From assembly GCF_041146795.1 (NCBI RefSeq), contig NC_135175.1, forward strand, positions 33,480,136 to 33,544,135: a stretch of DNA of 64,000 nt, read 5' to 3'. This document shows, piece by piece, positions 60,920 through 64,000 of the stretch. The DNA comes from Maylandia zebra. Taxonomy: Eukaryota > Chordata > Actinopteri > Cichliformes > Cichlidae. Numbering within the stretch: position 1 is the stretch's first letter; the number at the start of each line of letters is the position of its first letter. A program made the translations under genes and the position numbers. Under the pieces are notes generated by a model. It was not told the DNA's origin. It saw nothing but the letters and a program-made list of their open reading frames with translations, and made no database searches.

Positions 60920-63900
60920 GGCAGACGTGGACTGACTACCGGCTGACGTGGAATTCCACAGAGTTTGGTGGCATTGAGATACTCCGGCTGCCGCCCAGCA
61001 TGGTGTGGCTGCCGGAGATCGTTCTGGAAAACAAGTGAGGTCACACAAAAAAACCTCATTTTTATGTCAATGGAAAATTAAAAATTTTAAATGTATTTGT
61101 CCGTCTCTATGAGATAAGTAAATGAAAACTATTTTGTCATGATAATCCCAGTCATTAAGGCCTGGCCCTGTTTTTGCCACCCTGAGTGAAAACCACTGCT
61201 GGTATTCTGTGGATTTATGAGACAAAAGCTGAACTTTTTGGGAGGTTTGAGTCCTGTTACATCTGGTGTTAGACCAAGCCAACAGCAAAAGAATGGTGGA
61301 GGGGCTACTTTGCTGCTTCAGGACGATTTGGTGTAATTGATGGAACCATTAATTCTGGTCTGTTTGGCCATTAATTTGCTGTCTTGAACCTTGGGAGCAC
61401 TTGTATTATACAGCAGGACAATGATCCAAAACACAGCAGGAAGTCCATCTGAGAATGAGTGAGTCAAATGCTTTGGTGTGACCTTAAAGCTGCTGTTCAT
61501 GCTCAAAAATCCTCCAATGTGACTGTATTAAGACAACTCTGCAAAGTAAAGTTGGCCAAACTTCCTCCACAGTGATGTGAAAGACTCACTGGCAGTTATC
61601 TCAAACACTTGACTGCAGTTCTTGCCGGTAAGGCTGGCACATGTTATTAGGTTTTTTCACGCAGGTTTGAATGTTTTTTCCCCTTAATAATTAAAATCAT
61701 AATTTAAAAACTACATTTCTATTTACTCAGGTTGTCTTTAAAGATCTCAAACATTCAAGTGTTGCAAAAACCTTTTCACAGTACTGCAAAACCAAATCAG
61801 TTTTAAGGTTACACTTTGTGTTGATCTCCTTAAATTACAGCTGAAAGTCTGCACTGATGTAAAACCCACTGTGGTGAAGTAAAGAGCCCAAATAAAATAA
61901 ATAAATCATTGGGCAAAAACAGATTTTCCTAACTGTATGTCCTTTCCTCCTTCCTCCATGCCTCAGTAATGATGCCCAGTTTGAAGTGGCCTACTACAGT
62001 AATGTACTGGTGTATGAAAATGGTTTCTGCTACTGGTTGCCACCGGCCATCTTCCGCTCCTCCTGCTCCATCAACGTCAGATACTTCCCCTTCGACTGGC
62101 AGAACTGCACACTCAAGTTCACGTAAGAAAGAATTATTTAAAGCTCTCTGTTGACAGTTATGCATCCAAAATCAGAATTTACAGTCTGCTGTGAAGCAAA
62201 TCTGTAAAGTGTTTATGGTGTTTTTCTCCTGAAAGATCTCAGATTAATTTAATCCGTGTTTGTCACGGTGCTTTGCAGCTCTCTGACCTACAACGCCAAA
62301 GAGATCCGGATGCTCCTGAAAGAAGAATACGCCGGAGAAGTCGCCAACTATACAGTAGAGTGGGTCGTTATTGACCCTGCTAGCTTTACAGGTAGATGCT
62401 CTTTTCTGCACTCCAGTGTTATGTTCACACTTTACTTTTCCCTGTCAGAAATGCCCATGCCATACTGTACTGTAACTCGATCCTGTCCAAATATATATTT
62501 CTGGCTCATCTGGAAAAGTGTCCGTGCAGCCGCCTGTCCACAAAGAACCACACCTCCTCCCACAGTGTTGGTCAGGATTTAACTTGCACATAAAGATCAT
62601 GTAGCTGGTCTTCTTGTCTTGAGCTTTGCATCTTGTTGTAAACCGTCTGTATTTGTATTCATGAAGGCGTCTCTTGATTGCTAACAGTGATACTCTTACC
62701 TCTTTGAGTCTCTTCTTAAGGTTAGATCTTGTGAAGTTAGTTTTCTTAACCATGGAAAAAATTATGTCATCATCCACTTTAATTGTCTTTTGTGGTCTTT
62801 CTGGGTTTTTGGTGATCCTGAGCTGGTCAGTGGATTCCGTCTTTTTATGAATGAACCAGACTGAAAGTGTTGCTCTTTCTTCGATGGGTTTATTCAGTTT
62901 TTTCAGCCCAACTCTGGCCTCTTTTATTTCATCACCAGTACATCAACACCTCATATGAAGAGTTGAAACTCCAACACTTTTATTGCATCTTTATAAAAAA
63001 TGTATAATTACTGTAGTGTGCACAGGCAAAAAAAAAAAAAAAAGTTTGGACTTCACTGCATTTAGATACATTTTTCACAAACATGGACATGAAAAACACA
63101 TTTTAGTGCTTCTAATGTCAAAGAACAGACATCTTTTCACTTTAGGCTGAAACGACGCAGTCAGGTTTGGCAGTCAAACGTGGAGGAAGCGCCGTTATGT
63201 AAACTTTCTTCTGTCTGGGTCTCATCTCATGTTTTCCACTAATGTTGGCAGAAAACGGCGAGTGGGAGATCGTCCACCGGCCAGCCAAGAGAAACATCTA
63301 CAAGCACATCCCCATGGACAGCAACAAGCACCAGGACATCACCTTCTACCTGATCATCAAACGCAAACCTCTGTTCTACATTGTCAACATCATCATTCCC
63401 TGTGTGCTCATCTCCTTCCTGGCCTGCCTCGTCTACTACCTGCCCGCTGACAGTCAGTGCACGTTTAAAGAGCAATTTCAACCAATTCTCTGTAACCTGT
63501 GGTGTTACCGAGCTGTGCAAATATTCCTCGACATGCACAGAGACACACTCAGTTTTGTTTTTTTTATAAGACAGAGAAATGTGCCAACTCTGAAAGCTTA
63601 AAATCTTCTGCAGGCTGTCAACAGGAAACTGCAGCAAGGCAGATTAAATGTATTTGTAAACTAATTATAATTAAATCATTTATATTTTTAAACATTAATC
63701 TGGGAAAAAGTCAGAAATCACTGTAACTGGGAATCTCCTGTCGATTCCTCTGGTCTTAGTGTAAACAGAGCTCACCTGCAAACACTTTGCAAACACTTTG
63801 CTCTTAAACTGCCCAGAAATACTTTGTTGGAGGTTTAAAATGATCCCAGTCTGAACTGGTTTCCTTCACTTGTTGAAACAGTTTGTGCGTTTTGTGTGCA

Positions 63901-64000
63901 GGTGGCGAGAAGATGACCTTGTCCATCTCTGTGCTGCTCGCTCAGTCTGTCTTCCTGCTGCTGATCTCTCAAAGGCTGCCGGAAACTTCCATGTCTGTGC
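58608..64000 (+). CDS. chrnd: Nicotinic acetylcholine receptor delta subunit (5' part)
   Basis: Exons: 58608-58665, 60474-60619, 60743-60787, 60925-61034, 61967-62122, 62279-62391, 63252-63452, and 63902 to beyond the window end. This muscle ligand-gated cation-channel subunit of the endplate membrane belongs to the Cys-loop family. A signal peptide ([19 protein letters not shown]) precedes [20 protein letters not shown]. Exon sizes 146, 45, 110 and 156 fit the family. [18 protein letters not shown] and [12 protein letters not shown] lead to the Cys loop C153-C167 around [20 protein letters not shown] and [20 protein letters not shown] open M1, and [18 protein letters not shown] opens M2. VHRPA, ADSGEK and [12 protein letters not shown] point to delta rather than gamma or epsilon. 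There is no vicinal Cys pair, as expected for a non-alpha subunit. The frame is intact; M2 end, M3, the cytoplasmic loop and M4 lie beyond the window. Intron 3 has an abnormal 3' end. Confidence 0.95.
59755..59850 (+). mobile_element. LINE/SINE 3' tail
   Basis: 'ataaaacaccttgaagtgac', 'tgtggttgagattaagctc' and 'gaattgaactgaaatgaatt' form the widespread fish retroposon tail 'cgccttgaggcgactg...gaattgaattgaa' in diverged form. It lies in chrnd intron 1. Confidence 0.6.
60851..60916 (+). repeat. (GT)33 microsatellite at the chrnd exon-4 acceptor
   Basis: Thirty-three uninterrupted GT units are followed by TATGGCAG and the first base of exon 4 at 60925. The tract takes up about half of the 137-bp intron 3 and replaces the polypyrimidine tract. 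Confidence 0.97.
61270..61690 (+). pseudogene. Tc1-like transposase remnant in chrnd intron 4
   Basis: 'aatggtggaggggctacttt' encodes the GGG core. 'gatttggtgtaattgatgg', 'cagcaggacaatgatccaaa' (QQDNDP) and later degraded C-terminal sequence follow, in gene order. It is the same subfamily as 26660-27060. Many stops; not coding. Confidence 0.75.
62440..62930 (-). pseudogene. Tc1-like transposase remnant in chrnd intron 6
   Basis: The minus-strand frame 62777-62445 includes [19 protein letters not shown], then [19 protein letters not shown]. This is the N-terminal DNA-binding region of fish Tc1 transposases just before the first catalytic Asp. Downstream residues are degraded and the catalytic core is missing. 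It is opposite to chrnd in orientation. Confidence 0.8.

Noticed and set aside
60829..61038. 69-codon ORF with poly Val-Cys as a gene
   Set aside because: It is chrnd exon 4 plus in-frame read-back through the GT repeat; noted instead as possible alternative splicing.

Overview
The window is nuclear DNA from a teleost fish, most likely a percomorph and possibly a cichlid. The basis is intron-split vertebrate genes with GT-AG junctions, many decayed Tc1 copies, hAT MITEs, fish-type LINE/SINE tails, and protein matches to vertebrate SH2D1B, CIP2A and CHRND. There is no bacterial or plasmid signature, CRISPR array, rRNA or tRNA gene.

Layout. (1) Positions 1-13781 are a head-to-tail array of seven complete and one partial copy of a ~1.9-kb repeat joined through (TTA)n. 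Each unit is itself built of diverged sub-repeats and carries several CTCF-like core motifs in one orientation. (2) Positions 13782-20.9 kb hold a minus-strand stomatin/podocin-family (SPFH) gene remnant, a 5'-truncated REL-endonuclease LINE lodged in its last intron, a Tc1 scrap and some unassigned exon-like sequence. (3) Positions 20998-28865 (+) are a four-exon SAP/EAT-2-type SH2 adaptor gene. (4) Positions 29-36 kb are intergenic with Tc1 and LINE remnants. (5) Positions 36465-56341 (+) are the complete 21-exon cip2a gene (899 codons by my exon model). One intron looks like a minor-class (U12) AT-AC intron, and its 82-bp ancestral form has been inflated by a hAT MITE. (6) Positions 56809-57786 are a hAT element with a transposase scrap. 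(7) From 58608 to the window end (+) lie the first eight exons of chrnd, the muscle nicotinic receptor delta subunit. A (GT)33 tract stands where the polypyrimidine tract of intron 3 should be.

The genes are not functionally linked: an immune-cell signalling adaptor, a PP2A inhibitor/mitotic genome-stability protein, and a neuromuscular ion-channel subunit. The most notable signals are the CTCF-motif-rich tandem array, the U12 AT-AC intron carrying a precisely delimited MITE, and the GT repeat abutting a splice acceptor in chrnd. Exon boundaries were chosen by reading frame, splice consensus and recalled family alignments; no database search was run.
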